Shown here: in pieces, positions 15,874 to 24,496 of the stretch
How positions within the stretch are numbered: the stretch's first letter is position 1
How the letters are laid out: the number at the start of each line of letters is the position of its first letter
Assembly (NCBI RefSeq): GCF_018966525.1
Contig: NZ_CP076607.1
Span: forward strand, 3,348,001 to 3,412,000
DNA from: Paenibacillus sophorae
GTDB taxonomy: Bacteria; Bacillota; Bacilli; Paenibacillales; Paenibacillaceae
Direction of reading: 5' to 3'
Length of the DNA: 64,000 bases
Program-made: the position numbers and the translations under genes
The notes under the pieces: model-generated
Database searches by the model: none
What the model was told of the DNA's origin: nothing
Seen by the model: only the letters and a program-made list of their open reading frames with translations

Positions 15874-15903
15874 GAGGCATGCGGCTGGGCCGCATGTCTT
15901 TTT
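15874..15903 (+). terminator. Rho-independent terminator
   Basis: CATGCGGC (15878-15885) pairs with GCCGCATG (15889-15896), then CTTTTT. Confidence 0.88.
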
Positions 15904-15958
15904 GAAATCGACGAGAGCTCGTGAACATAAGTCTTAACGATAATAGGAGTGTACGAGC

Positions 15959-16855
15959 ATGAATTTTCACCAGCTGCACATTTTTTACACCGTATCTGAA
16001 AAAGGCAGTTTCTCCGCCGCGGCGCAGGCGCTGCATATGACGCAGCCGGCCGTGACGATGCAGGTTCAGGCGCTAGAGGATTATTTCGGGACGAAGCTGT
16101 TCAACCGTTCCACCAAAAAGATTATGCTCTCCGATGCGGGAAGGACGCTCCTGCCGTTTGCGCTGCGCAGCATTGAGCTGATGCGGCAGACCGATCAGGA
16201 GATGGCCGCCTATACTCATATGCTTGAAGGGCGGCTGCTGCTCGGATCAAGCCTGACGATCGGGGAATACGTGCTGCCCCGGCTGCTCGCGCCTTTTGGC
16301 AAGGCGTATCCGAACATTTCCGTCATGCTGAAGATCATGAATACGACGCAGATCATGGAGGAAATCACGAAGCACCAGCTTAATTTCGGACTGATTGAAG
16401 CGGAAGTGAAACACCCGGATATGGTGATCGAGCCGGTGATGGAGGATGAGCTGAAGCTGATTGTACCGGAAGGTCATGACCTTGCAGGCAGAAGCGAAGT
16501 GCAGCTCGAGGAGGCACTGCGGTTTCCATTCGTACTGCGCGAGCAGGGTTCCGGGACACGCCGCGTTATGGAAGAGCAGCTTTTGTCCAAGGGTATGGAT
16601 CTGGGGGAATTGCAGGTTGTCATGGAGCTTGGCAGCACGGGGGCCGTCAAATCGGCGGTGGAAGCGGGACTGGGCATAACGATGCTGTCTCCCCAGGCGG
16701 TGCGGCATGAAGTCGCCTTGGGACTGCTGAGAATTGTGAATATAACGGACGCTTCGTTCAAGCGGCAGTTTTACGCGATTCATCTGAAATCGACGCTGCT
16801 GCCGATTCACGCGGTTACGTTCCTGACTTTTCTGCGGCAGCACGCGGAGGATTAA
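15959..16855 (+). CDS. LysR-type transcriptional regulator (CysL-like)
   Basis: The 298-residue protein has the LysR winged helix-turn-helix at residues 1-60 ('MNFHQLHIFYTVSEKGSFSAAAQALHMTQPAVTMQVQALE' region, split here) and a C-terminal periplasmic-binding-protein-like effector domain (about 88-295). The effector part, with 'SLTIGEYVLPRLL' and 'REQGSGTRR', is closest in feel to CysL/YwfK, an activator of sulfite reductase genes, but no sulfur genes are nearby, so the target is unknown. The ATG is eight bases after AGGAGTG. It is not divergent from an obvious target gene. The next gene on the same strand begins 39 bases downstream. Confidence 0.9.
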   Translation: MNFHQLHIFYTVSEKGSFSAAAQALHMTQPAVTMQVQALEDYFGTKLFNRSTKKIMLSDAGRTLLPFALRSIELMRQTDQEMAAYTHMLEGRLLLGSSLTIGEYVLPRLLAPFGKAYPNISVMLKIMNTTQIMEEITKHQLNFGLIEAEVKHPDMVIEPVMEDELKLIVPEGHDLAGRSEVQLEEALRFPFVLREQGSGTRRVMEEQLLSKGMDLGELQVVMELGSTGAVKSAVEAGLGITMLSPQAVRHEVALGLLRIVNITDASFKRQFYAIHLKSTLLPIHAVTFLTFLRQHAED

Positions 16856-16894
16856 GAGGATTCAGCCGGAAAAATGGCAGTTGGGAGGAGCGGA

Positions 16895-17467
16895 ATGGGA
16901 ATTTTTTTGCAGGGAAAAAAGGTAATTCTGCGCGATATCACAGAGGACGATATTCCGAAGCTTTATTATCACTACTATGAATCGCCCGACCGGGAGCATT
17001 GGAACTGGAATGGTCCCTATCAGAAGCCGAAGCCGGCTACGCATGAACAATTCTTGGAGCAACACAGGGCGGATCTGGAGACGGCTTCGACCGATGAGAC
17101 ACGCTCCAGTTTGATCATCGAGATCGACGGAGAAATTAAGGGAAAGGTTGGCAGGTACTGGGTGTCCGAAGTTACGAATTGGTTTGAGATCGGGATTGTT
17201 ATTTACGACTCAAGTTATTGGTCAGGCGGTTACGGTACCGAAGCTTTCCGAATGTGGATGGATTATTTATTTACACACCTGGACACCGTCCGCCTTGGCA
17301 TCGGCACATGGTCCGGCAATGAACGGATGATGCGGCTTGCCGCCAGATGCGGAATGGTGGAGGAAGCCCGTGTCCGCAAGGCGCGGATTGTCCGCGGGCA
17401 ACATTATGATGCAATCAAGATGGGGATTCTGCGCGAGGAATGGGAAGGAATGAAGAATTTCATATAA
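16895..17467 (+). CDS. GNAT family N-acetyltransferase
   Basis: The 190-residue protein has the RimJ/RimL-like GNAT layout: 'VILRDITEDDIPKLY' at the start, 'IGIVIYDSSYWSGGYGTEAF' (the acetyl-CoA binding strand and loop, about residues 108-127) and 'GNERMMRLAARCGMVEEARVRKA' (about 142-164). It transfers an acetyl group from acetyl-CoA to an amine, possibly of a protein, antibiotic or small molecule; nothing in the context decides. ATG 16895 is selected because of the strong GGGAGGAGCGGA before it; ATG 16874 lacks one. It is followed after 18 bases by the PHP gene. Confidence 0.9.
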   Translation: MGIFLQGKKVILRDITEDDIPKLYYHYYESPDREHWNWNGPYQKPKPATHEQFLEQHRADLETASTDETRSSLIIEIDGEIKGKVGRYWVSEVTNWFEIGIVIYDSSYWSGGYGTEAFRMWMDYLFTHLDTVRLGIGTWSGNERMMRLAARCGMVEEARVRKARIVRGQHYDAIKMGILREEWEGMKNFI

Positions 17468-17485
17468 AAGGGGAGGGAGAAGGGA

Positions 17486-18355
17486 ATGGAACAAGAATTT
17501 CGGGGTGAGAATGCCGAGCCTATCGGGCGCTGTGACCTGCATACGCATACCCTTGCGTCCGACGGCATGCAGCCTCCGGCTGAAAATGTGCGTCTGGCCA
17601 AGGAGAAGGGCCTGACTGCGGTCGCCGTTACGGATCATGATACCGTAGCAGGTATAGCCGAAGCGCTGGCGGCCGGGGAACAGTACGGCATTACGGTCGT
17701 TCCGGGGGTTGAAATCAGCACCCGCGCCGGCGGCAAAGACATCCATATTCTTGGATATTATGTTGATTTTCGGGATGAGCAGTTCCTGGGACGGCTGGCC
17801 GCACTGCAGGAGACTCGCGCTGCGCGGAACGAAGCCATCATCGAACGGCTGCGGGAACTGGGCATCGAAATTACGATGGAGGCGGTCATTAGCGGTATTG
17901 GCCGGGAACTGAAGCAAGACGAGAGCGTCGGCAGGCCGCATATCGCGGATGAACTGGTGCGGCTTGGAGCAGCAATCGACATGCGCGACGCATTCAATAA
18001 GTATCTGGCCGAGGGAGCCGCTGCCTTTGTCTCGCCGCCGCGCATCTCCCCCGGAGAAGCATGTGTCTGGATCGCCGAAGCGAAAGGGAAGGCGGTGCTC
18101 GCGCATCCCGGGCTGTACGGCGACGATGAATTGGTGCGCGGTATTCTTGAGGGCGGCGGATTCGCCGGTGTCGAGGCTTATCATTCCGATCACGGCACGG
18201 CCGAGGAGGAGCGCTACCTTGAAATGGCGCGGGATTACGGCCTTCTCGTTACGGGAGGTTCGGATTTTCACGGCGCTAGGGGCGGCGTGATTTTTCACGG
18301 CGATCTCGGCGGCGTAACGGTCGGAGCGGAAGTGCTGGAACGGCTGAAAGGTTAG
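17486..18355 (+). CDS. PHP domain phosphoesterase (RNase AM/YciV type)
   Basis: The 289-residue protein is a PHP metallo-phosphoesterase. The metal ligands are visible as 'DLHTHTLASDG' (about residues 17-27), 'VTDHDTVAG' (about 49-57), 'GVEIS' (about 73), 'VLAHPG' (about 203) and 'GGSDFHG' (about 257). The family includes the enzyme that hydrolyses 3',5'-nucleoside bisphosphates and trims RNA 5' ends (YciV/TrpH, RNase AM). The most likely role is removal of pAp or 5' processing in the cytosol. It lies 18 bases after the acetyltransferase gene and has a GGGGAGGGAG ribosome binding site. A strong bidirectional terminator follows. Confidence 0.9.
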   Translation: MEQEFRGENAEPIGRCDLHTHTLASDGMQPPAENVRLAKEKGLTAVAVTDHDTVAGIAEALAAGEQYGITVVPGVEISTRAGGKDIHILGYYVDFRDEQFLGRLAALQETRAARNEAIIERLRELGIEITMEAVISGIGRELKQDESVGRPHIADELVRLGAAIDMRDAFNKYLAEGAAAFVSPPRISPGEACVWIAEAKGKAVLAHPGLYGDDELVRGILEGGGFAGVEAYHSDHGTAEEERYLEMARDYGLLVTGGSDFHGARGGVIFHGDLGGVTVGAEVLERLKG

Positions 18356-18418
18356 AGAGACCTAACGCGAGCATTTGCTCCAACAAATAGATTACTCATC
18401 GGCCTAATTTTACGAAAA

Positions 18419-18465
18419 AAAGAAGCTTTCACTGAACGGCATGGGCATCCGGTGAAAGCTTCTTT
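18419..18465. terminator. Bidirectional terminator between the PHP gene and rqcH
   Basis: AAGAAGCTTTCAC and GTGAAAGCTTCTT form a 13-base stem, with A and T runs on either side. Confidence 0.92.
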
Positions 18466-18528
18466 ATTATGTCCGCGAACGAACAACAGCTCATTTGGTT
18501 GTTCAATTGCGCGTGTTCCAGATTAGCA

Positions 18529-20376
18529 TCAACTTTTAAGCGTACTGGGAAGGCGCTTGATCATTTCCTCATCCGGCGTTACGAACAGGGTCCGCTGATG
18601 GTCGTAAATGACAAAGCCGGGCTTTGAGCCGCTTGGCTTACGTACATGCCTAATCAGGGTGCAGTCAACAGGCACGCTGCTGGACTGCTTCGCTTGGCTG
18701 AAGTATGCGGCCAGCTGCGCGGCTTCATTAAGGGTGGCGTCTCCGAAAATCTCGCCGCGAATCACGACATGCGAGCCGGGAATATCCTTCGTATGAAGCC
18801 AAGTATCGTTGGAACCGGCAAGGCGGTTCGTCAGGTACTCATTCTGCAGGTTGTTCTTGCCCACGTAAATCTCCAGGCTTTCCGAGGAAGTAAACACCTG
18901 AAGTGTCGGGCGGGCAGGCTTCTTCTTCTTTTTGCCCTTTTTACTGCGGTCGCGGAGATACCCCCCGGCCACAAGTTCATCCCGAATTTCCTCGATGTCG
19001 TTCAGGGTGGCGTGATCCAGCTGCTGAAGCAGGCTCTCCATATAGCGGATTTCCTCATGCGTCTTTTCAAGCTGCTCTTCGATGACCGCCAGGCTGTTTT
19101 TGTACTTATTGTATTTTTTAAAATAGCGCTGAGCGTTGTCTGACGGCGTAAGCAGCGGATCAAGCGGGATAACGACCTCCGCCTGTTCCTCATCGTAATA
19201 ATTGACTAAACGAGCCTCTATATCGCCCTTGGACAGCGTGTGGAGCGACGCGAACAGCAGCTCGCCGCGGACCCGGTACTGCTCGGCGTCGCCCGCTTCC
19301 TCAAGGTCCGCTTTAAGATTGGCCAGCTTCTTGATATTTTTGCTCCGCTCGTTCGTCAGGAAGCGGATCAAGTCGCTTACTTTCTGCTTGACCGTATCAC
19401 GCTCCCCTTTATCGCCGAAATAGTCCTCCATACAGCGGCTGATGGTGTCATAATGTTTCGTCTTGCCCTCCAGCAGCTTAAGCGGGACCGCCGAGAAGAC
19501 GAGTTTCCCCTTGGCATTCGTGCCGGTTACCGGATCGAACCGCTTCTCTCTGACCGGCTCCATGAGGGATTCGAAGGCGTCCGCCAGCTTGCCGCTTGGG
19601 TTAGCGTCCGCCGAAGTTATGCCGGATTCACCGGCGCTTTGTCCTTCCTTAGCGCGCAGAGCGATTTCCTGCGCAATCAGCGGACTGATGCCGCTGAAAG
19701 TATCAACGATCCAGCCGGCGGGATCTTGGGAGGGCAGCTTGCGGATGACTTTTTTCGATTGCTCCGCTTCAGTTTCCGAATCCGCCTCTTGATCTTGCTC
19801 TACCGTTCCGGTCTCGGCATCGTCGTACAACTCCAAAAATCCGTTCCGCGAAATGTTCAGCGGATTATGCTTGTTCTGCTCCGGCGGCTGCGTATACGCA
19901 AAGCCGGGCATAACGATCCGGTAGCTGCTGATTGCGGGCGTAACATGATGAATGCCGTCGATAATCGTACCGGCCTGGGCGTCCGTTAGGATGATATTGC
20001 TGTGACGTCCCATCAGCTCGATAATAAGCTTTTTGGAGGACACGTCTCCAAGCTCATCCCTTTGCCGGATATCGAAGTGAATGATCCGTTCCATCCCCAC
20101 TTGGGTAATGGACTCGATTACGCCCCCCTCGCAGTGCTTGCGCATCAGCATGCAGAACATCGGAGCCTCCGGCGGATTCAGGGTGCTTCTTTCCGTAAAA
20201 TGCAGGCGCGGATAAGTCGGATTGGCTGATAAGAGCAGCTTGCCGCCTCCGCCCGCGCCTCTGAGTGTAAATACAAGATCGTGATCGCCGGGCTGATATA
20301 TTTTACTGATCCGCTGGCCAATGCAAACTTGAAGCTCAGCCACAATGGCGCGGGTTACAATTCCGTCTAGTGCCAT
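18529..20376 (-). CDS. rqcH: Ribosome quality control protein RqcH (NFACT family)
   Basis: The 615-residue protein is the bacterial Rqc2/NEMF homologue (B. subtilis YloA). It shows the NFACT-N start 'MALDGIVTRAIVAEL', 'YPRLHFTE', 'PMFCMLMRKH' and 'FDIRQRDELG' (about residues 98-107), a central coiled coil (about 290-420) and the NFACT-R domain near the end with 'WLHTKDIPGSHVVIR' (about 523-537). RqcH binds obstructed 50S subunits carrying peptidyl-tRNA and recruits alanyl-tRNA to add C-terminal alanine tails that mark the peptide for degradation. An acidic, Gln/Glu-rich insertion lies about 175-215. It is divergent from the Ca2+ ATPase gene, the same yloA-yloB pair as in B. subtilis but with opposite orientation of the first gene. 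Confidence 0.95.
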   Translation of the reverse strand: MALDGIVTRAIVAELQVCIGQRISKIYQPGDHDLVFTLRGAGGGGKLLLSANPTYPRLHFTERSTLNPPEAPMFCMLMRKHCEGGVIESITQVGMERIIHFDIRQRDELGDVSSKKLIIELMGRHSNIILTDAQAGTIIDGIHHVTPAISSYRIVMPGFAYTQPPEQNKHNPLNISRNGFLELYDDAETGTVEQDQEADSETEAEQSKKVIRKLPSQDPAGWIVDTFSGISPLIAQEIALRAKEGQSAGESGITSADANPSGKLADAFESLMEPVREKRFDPVTGTNAKGKLVFSAVPLKLLEGKTKHYDTISRCMEDYFGDKGERDTVKQKVSDLIRFLTNERSKNIKKLANLKADLEEAGDAEQYRVRGELLFASLHTLSKGDIEARLVNYYDEEQAEVVIPLDPLLTPSDNAQRYFKKYNKYKNSLAVIEEQLEKTHEEIRYMESLLQQLDHATLNDIEEIRDELVAGGYLRDRSKKGKKKKKPARPTLQVFTSSESLEIYVGKNNLQNEYLTNRLAGSNDTWLHTKDIPGSHVVIRGEIFGDATLNEAAQLAAYFSQAKQSSSVPVDCTLIRHVRKPSGSKPGFVIYDHQRTLFVTPDEEMIKRLPSTLKS

Positions 20377-20569
20377 GATTCAAATTCTCCTGTCGCTGGT
20401 AAAATTTCTTTCCTCTCTATGATGCCATACTTTTGCCGCCTTGCGCAAAACGAACAGGATAAGCCCGGGTGATAATTCGGGACGACCCCGAATACATTGG
20501 TCATGAACGGGTGGAAAAGCACTAACGCCGCCGGAAGTCAAGAAACGACCGGGAGGGGAATGGAGAGTC

Positions 20570-23413
20570 ATGGAACAAAAAAGTTGGCACCGGCTCAGCA
20601 GCGAGGAACTGCAAAAGACATTCGCGGTTTCGCCGCAGCGGGGCCTTGACGATGAGGAGGCTGAAGCAAGACGCAAGGAGAAGGGGCTAAACGAGCTGTC
20701 GGAGGGAGAAAAAATATCCCCGCTGACGCTGCTGCTCAATCAGTTCAAGGATTTCATGGTCCTGGTGCTTATGGGGGCGACGCTTGTATCGGGGCTGCTG
20801 GGCGAATATCTGGATGCGATCACGATTGTCGCTATCATAGCCCTAAACGGGGTACTCGGGTTTGTTCAGGAGTTTCGCGCAGAGCGCTCGCTGCGGGCGC
20901 TCAAGCAGCTGTCCGCGCCTTCGGCAAAAGTGCTGCGTGACGGGACCGTGCAGCACATCCCGGCGAAGCTGCTTGTTCCCGGCGACATCGTGCTGCTTGA
21001 AAGCGGCGACCGGGTCCCCGCCGATTTGCGCTGGCTTAAATGCAGCGCGCTGTACTGCGAGGAATCGGCATTGACTGGGGAATCGCTGCCGGTCTCCAAA
21101 CACTCGGAGCCGATACACGCCGAGGAAGTTCCGCTTGGCGATCAGAAGAACATCGGCTTCATGGGCACAATGGTAACCCGGGGAACGGGCAAAGCGATTG
21201 TGGTCCGTACCGGGATGGATACGGAAATGGGCAAAATCGCGGGCCTGATCCAGAGCACCGACACTCAGGAAACACCCCTGCAGCGCCGGCTGGAGCAGCT
21301 TGGTAAAATTCTGATCTACGTCTCGCTCGCTCTGACCGTAGTAGTGGTGCTTGCCGGGATTTTACATGGCCAGCCTGCGGTGTCGATGTTTCTGGCAGGG
21401 GTCAGCCTTGCGGTCGCTGCGATACCCGAAGGACTGCCCGCGATCGTTACGATCGCGCTTGCTCTCGGTGTGCAGCGGATGATCAAGCGCAAGGCGATTG
21501 TGCGCAAGCTCCCCTCGGTAGAGACACTGGGCTGCGCGTCCGTTATCTGTTCCGACAAGACCGGAACGCTGACGCAGAATAAGATGACGGTAACCCGCGT
21601 GTGGAGCGGAGGGCGCAGTCTTGAAGTGACTGGCGAAGGATATGCGCCGATTGGGGCAATTCTCGACAAGGGAAAGCCTGCGGATTTGAAACATGATCAG
21701 AGCCTGAGAAGATTGCTCCAAATTGGCGCGTTATGCAACAACGCGGAGATCTACGAGACGGCTTCTGCTGAAACGAAGACCAAGCGTAGAGATAAAGGCA
21801 AGGGGAAGGGCGGCGAAGGAGAGACGGCATCTTCCACAGCCAAGGTCTGGGCGCTCAAAGGCGACCCGACAGAGGGGGCGCTTGTGGCGCTGTCCGCGAA
21901 GATGGGGCTGACCGCCTCGGCGCTGGGCGCAACCTTCTCCAGAGACAAGGAGTTTCCGTTCGATTCCGAACGGAAGCTGATGTCGGTGACCGTGACCCAT
22001 CCCGGCGGCCGCATGGTGTGCACGAAGGGCGCGCCCGATGTGCTGCTGAGCCGCTGTTCGTATATGCTGTGGGAAGGCCAGGTTGTGCCCTGCACGCCAA
22101 CGCTCCGGCAAAAAGCGCTGGACGCGAACGAAGCGATGGCTTCGGACGCCCTCCGCGTGCTCGGTCTGGCTTACCGGGAGCTGCGGCCTAATGAGCAAGC
22201 TAATTCAGAGAAGGATGCCGAAAGCCAGCTGGTCTTCGCCGGGCTCGCCGGTATGATCGATCCGCCGCGCCGGGAGGTGCGGGATGCGATCAGCGTCACC
22301 CGGCGGGCGGGCATCAAGACGGTGATGATCACCGGCGATCACGGCACCACAGCCGAGGCGATTGCGGGTCAGCTCGGCATCCTCCAGCGCGGCGGCAAGG
22401 TGCTGACAGGCAGCCAGCTGTCGCGGATGGACGATGATGCGCTCGACAAATTGTCGGACAGTGTGAGCGTCTATGCCCGCGTTTCGCCCGAGCACAAGCT
22501 GCGCATCGTGAAGTCGCTGCAGCGTCACGGCCATGTTGTGGCCATGACGGGCGACGGAGTCAACGATGCCCCGGCCATCAAGGCGGCGGACATTGGCATA
22601 GCTATGGGCATTACAGGAACGGATGTAAGCAAGGAAGCTTCCGCGCTCATTTTAGGAGACGATAATTTCTCGACAATTGTGGCAGCAATTGAGGAAGGCC
22701 GGAGCATTTATGAGAATATCCGCAAATTCATCCGGTATTTGCTCGCTTCGAATGTCGGCGAGATTCTGACCATGTTCTTTGCAATGATGCTCGGTCTGCC
22801 GCTGCCGCTTGTGCCGATCCAGATATTATGGGTCAATCTCGTCACGGACGGTCTGCCCGCCATGGCGCTGGGCGTAGACCAGCCCGAGAAGGACTTGATG
22901 GAACACAAGCCGCGCGGCGCCAAAGAAAATATCTTCGCCCGCCGGCTCGGCTGGAAGATTATCAGCCGCGGCATTCTGATAGGGCTGTGCACGCTAGCCG
23001 CCTTCTGGCTGACGCTTCGTATTGCCCCGGAAGATCCGGTCCAACTGGTGAGAGCACAGTCGGTAGCGTTCGCCACTCTCGTTATGGCCCAGCTGTTCCA
23101 TGTATTCGACTGCCGGAGCTCGCGCTCCGTGTTCCACCGAAACCCGTTCACGAATAAATATCTTGTGCTTGCGGTGCTCTCGTCCGTGCTGCTGATGCTG
23201 GCGGTTATGTACATTCCGGTGATGCAGCCGATCTTCAAGACGATACCGCTTGGCTTCCGGGACTGGTCGCTGTGTTTGGTAGCAGCTGGGATTCCCACCT
23301 TCCTAATGGGCGCAGGCAGTGTCTGGAGCGGGAAGCGGAACCGGAAGCGCAGCCGCAGCGGCGGCAGCGGCGGCGGACAGACCATGCTGAAAAGTACAAA
23401 AATTTCGGCATAA
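20570..23413 (+). CDS. yloB: Calcium-transporting P-type ATPase (SERCA-like, YloB type)
   Basis: The 947-residue membrane pump has all P-type landmarks: the cation-ATPase N-terminal domain, 'TGES' in the actuator domain, the Ca2+-site helix 'PEGLPAIVTIALALG' (about residues 287-301), the phosphorylation motif 'DKTGTLTQNKMT' (about 328), 'KGAPD' in the nucleotide domain, and the hinge 'TGDGVNDAPA' (about 659). It uses ATP to expel Ca2+. A Lys/Gly-rich, low-complexity loop about residues 404-420 ('KRRDKGKGKGG') sits in the nucleotide domain, and the C-terminus ends in a basic Gly/Ser stretch. The start ATG 20570 has GGGAGGGG upstream. The gene adjoins rqcH as in B. subtilis. Confidence 0.95.
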   Translation: MEQKSWHRLSSEELQKTFAVSPQRGLDDEEAEARRKEKGLNELSEGEKISPLTLLLNQFKDFMVLVLMGATLVSGLLGEYLDAITIVAIIALNGVLGFVQEFRAERSLRALKQLSAPSAKVLRDGTVQHIPAKLLVPGDIVLLESGDRVPADLRWLKCSALYCEESALTGESLPVSKHSEPIHAEEVPLGDQKNIGFMGTMVTRGTGKAIVVRTGMDTEMGKIAGLIQSTDTQETPLQRRLEQLGKILIYVSLALTVVVVLAGILHGQPAVSMFLAGVSLAVAAIPEGLPAIVTIALALGVQRMIKRKAIVRKLPSVETLGCASVICSDKTGTLTQNKMTVTRVWSGGRSLEVTGEGYAPIGAILDKGKPADLKHDQSLRRLLQIGALCNNAEIYETASAETKTKRRDKGKGKGGEGETASSTAKVWALKGDPTEGALVALSAKMGLTASALGATFSRDKEFPFDSERKLMSVTVTHPGGRMVCTKGAPDVLLSRCSYMLWEGQVVPCTPTLRQKALDANEAMASDALRVLGLAYRELRPNEQANSEKDAESQLVFAGLAGMIDPPRREVRDAISVTRRAGIKTVMITGDHGTTAEAIAGQLGILQRGGKVLTGSQLSRMDDDALDKLSDSVSVYARVSPEHKLRIVKSLQRHGHVVAMTGDGVNDAPAIKAADIGIAMGITGTDVSKEASALILGDDNFSTIVAAIEEGRSIYENIRKFIRYLLASNVGEILTMFFAMMLGLPLPLVPIQILWVNLVTDGLPAMALGVDQPEKDLMEHKPRGAKENIFARRLGWKIISRGILIGLCTLAAFWLTLRIAPEDPVQLVRAQSVAFATLVMAQLFHVFDCRSSRSVFHRNPFTNKYLVLAVLSSVLLMLAVMYIPVMQPIFKTIPLGFRDWSLCLVAAGIPTFLMGAGSVWSGKRNRKRSRSGGSGGGQTMLKSTKISA

Positions 23414-23479
23414 AATTAATAGCTTTGTCTTCTTCCTTGCGGTATGCTTGTTGCAATTAATCGAAGGAGTGGACGAAGC

Positions 23480-24316
23480 ATGGAATTTACCAAAATGCAC
23501 GGACTCGGCAACGACTTCATTGTCGTATTCGGCGAGAAGTCGCTGCCAGCCAACGCGCCTGATTTGGCCGTTAAATTATGCAATCGGTTCTTCGGCATTG
23601 GAGCAGACGGACTCGTATATATTCTGCCTTCGGAACGAGGGGACTACATGATGCGGATTATCAATTCCGACGGCTCTGAAGCGGAGCAGTGCGGCAATGC
23701 CATCCGCTGTGTGGCGAAATATGTGTACGACCACGGGCATGTAAAGTCGGAGCAAATCGTCATTGAAACGATAGGCGCGGGCGAACAGAAAGTAAAGCTG
23801 CAGGTGAAGAACGGAGAAGTTGAGACGGTAACGGTCGATATGGGCGAGCCCGTACTGGCGGGCCCCAAAATCCCCGTAGACATTGACGCCGAGCCGGTGC
23901 TGGGCCGGCCGATCGAGACGGATGGACAGGAATTCACCTTTACTGCTGTGTCGATGGGTAATCCGCACTGCGTTATCTACGTTGAAGACGCTGTTACCTT
24001 CGATTTGGCTACCTGGGGGCCAAAGCTGGAGGTTCATCCTCTGTTCCCCCGCAAGGTAAACGTCGAATTCGCCACTGTGAAAAACCGCGGATGGATCGAC
24101 ATGCGTGTATGGGAACGGGGAGCCGGCCCTACGCTTGCCTGCGGAACGGGCGCCTGCGCCACACTCGTATCTTCCGTGCTTAATGGAGTGAGCGACCGGG
24201 CGGCCTGGGTAAGCCTGAAGGGCGGAGACCTGTACATTGAATGGAACGAAGAAGACAATCATGTATATATGACAGGACCGGCCGAAGCAGTATTTAAAGG
24301 GTCCGTATCCATATAA
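23480..24316 (+). CDS. dapF: Diaminopimelate epimerase
   Basis: The 278-residue enzyme converts LL- to meso-diaminopimelate, the precursor of lysine and of peptidoglycan. Both catalytic cysteines are present, in 'EAEQCGNAIRC' (about residue 76) and 'LACGTGACAT' (about 221), along with 'KMHGLGNDF' at the start and 'MGNPHCV' in the middle. The ATG 23480 has GAAGGAGTGGACGA upstream. It is not in a lysine operon here: it follows the Ca2+ ATPase gene by 66 bases and ends in its own terminator. Confidence 0.96.
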   Translation: MEFTKMHGLGNDFIVVFGEKSLPANAPDLAVKLCNRFFGIGADGLVYILPSERGDYMMRIINSDGSEAEQCGNAIRCVAKYVYDHGHVKSEQIVIETIGAGEQKVKLQVKNGEVETVTVDMGEPVLAGPKIPVDIDAEPVLGRPIETDGQEFTFTAVSMGNPHCVIYVEDAVTFDLATWGPKLEVHPLFPRKVNVEFATVKNRGWIDMRVWERGAGPTLACGTGACATLVSSVLNGVSDRAAWVSLKGGDLYIEWNEEDNHVYMTGPAEAVFKGSVSI

Positions 24317-24350
24317 GCTATACTCCGCCAAGCCACAAAAGTTATTATAT

Positions 24351-24385
24351 AAGGTCAACCAGAGATTGCTGGTTGGCCTTTTTCC
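24351..24385 (+). terminator. Rho-independent terminator after dapF
   Basis: AAGGTCAACCAG and CTGGTTGGCCTT form a stem (one G-T pair), followed by a T-rich tail. Confidence 0.9.
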
Positions 24386-24496
24386 TTTTTTAATAACGCC
24401 TGTTTCACTAATGCATATACCTTGGGTCCAGGTGAATAACATACGCGGAAGTCGTAAATAATGGAAAGATGAAGTCGGAATTGGGGCGAGGGCGGA

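Noticed and set aside
20475..20493. Hairpin ATTCGGG-ACGAC-CCCGAAT upstream of the Ca2+ ATPase gene, resembling one half of a guanidine-II (mini-ykkC) riboswitch with its ACGR loop
   Set aside because: The second ACGR hairpin required by that class is not seen nearby, and a Ca2+ pump is not a typical target.
24433..24460. Sigma-G-like promoter before the germination operon
   Set aside because: The -35 TGAATA fits, but the -10 region does not match well enough to list as a feature.
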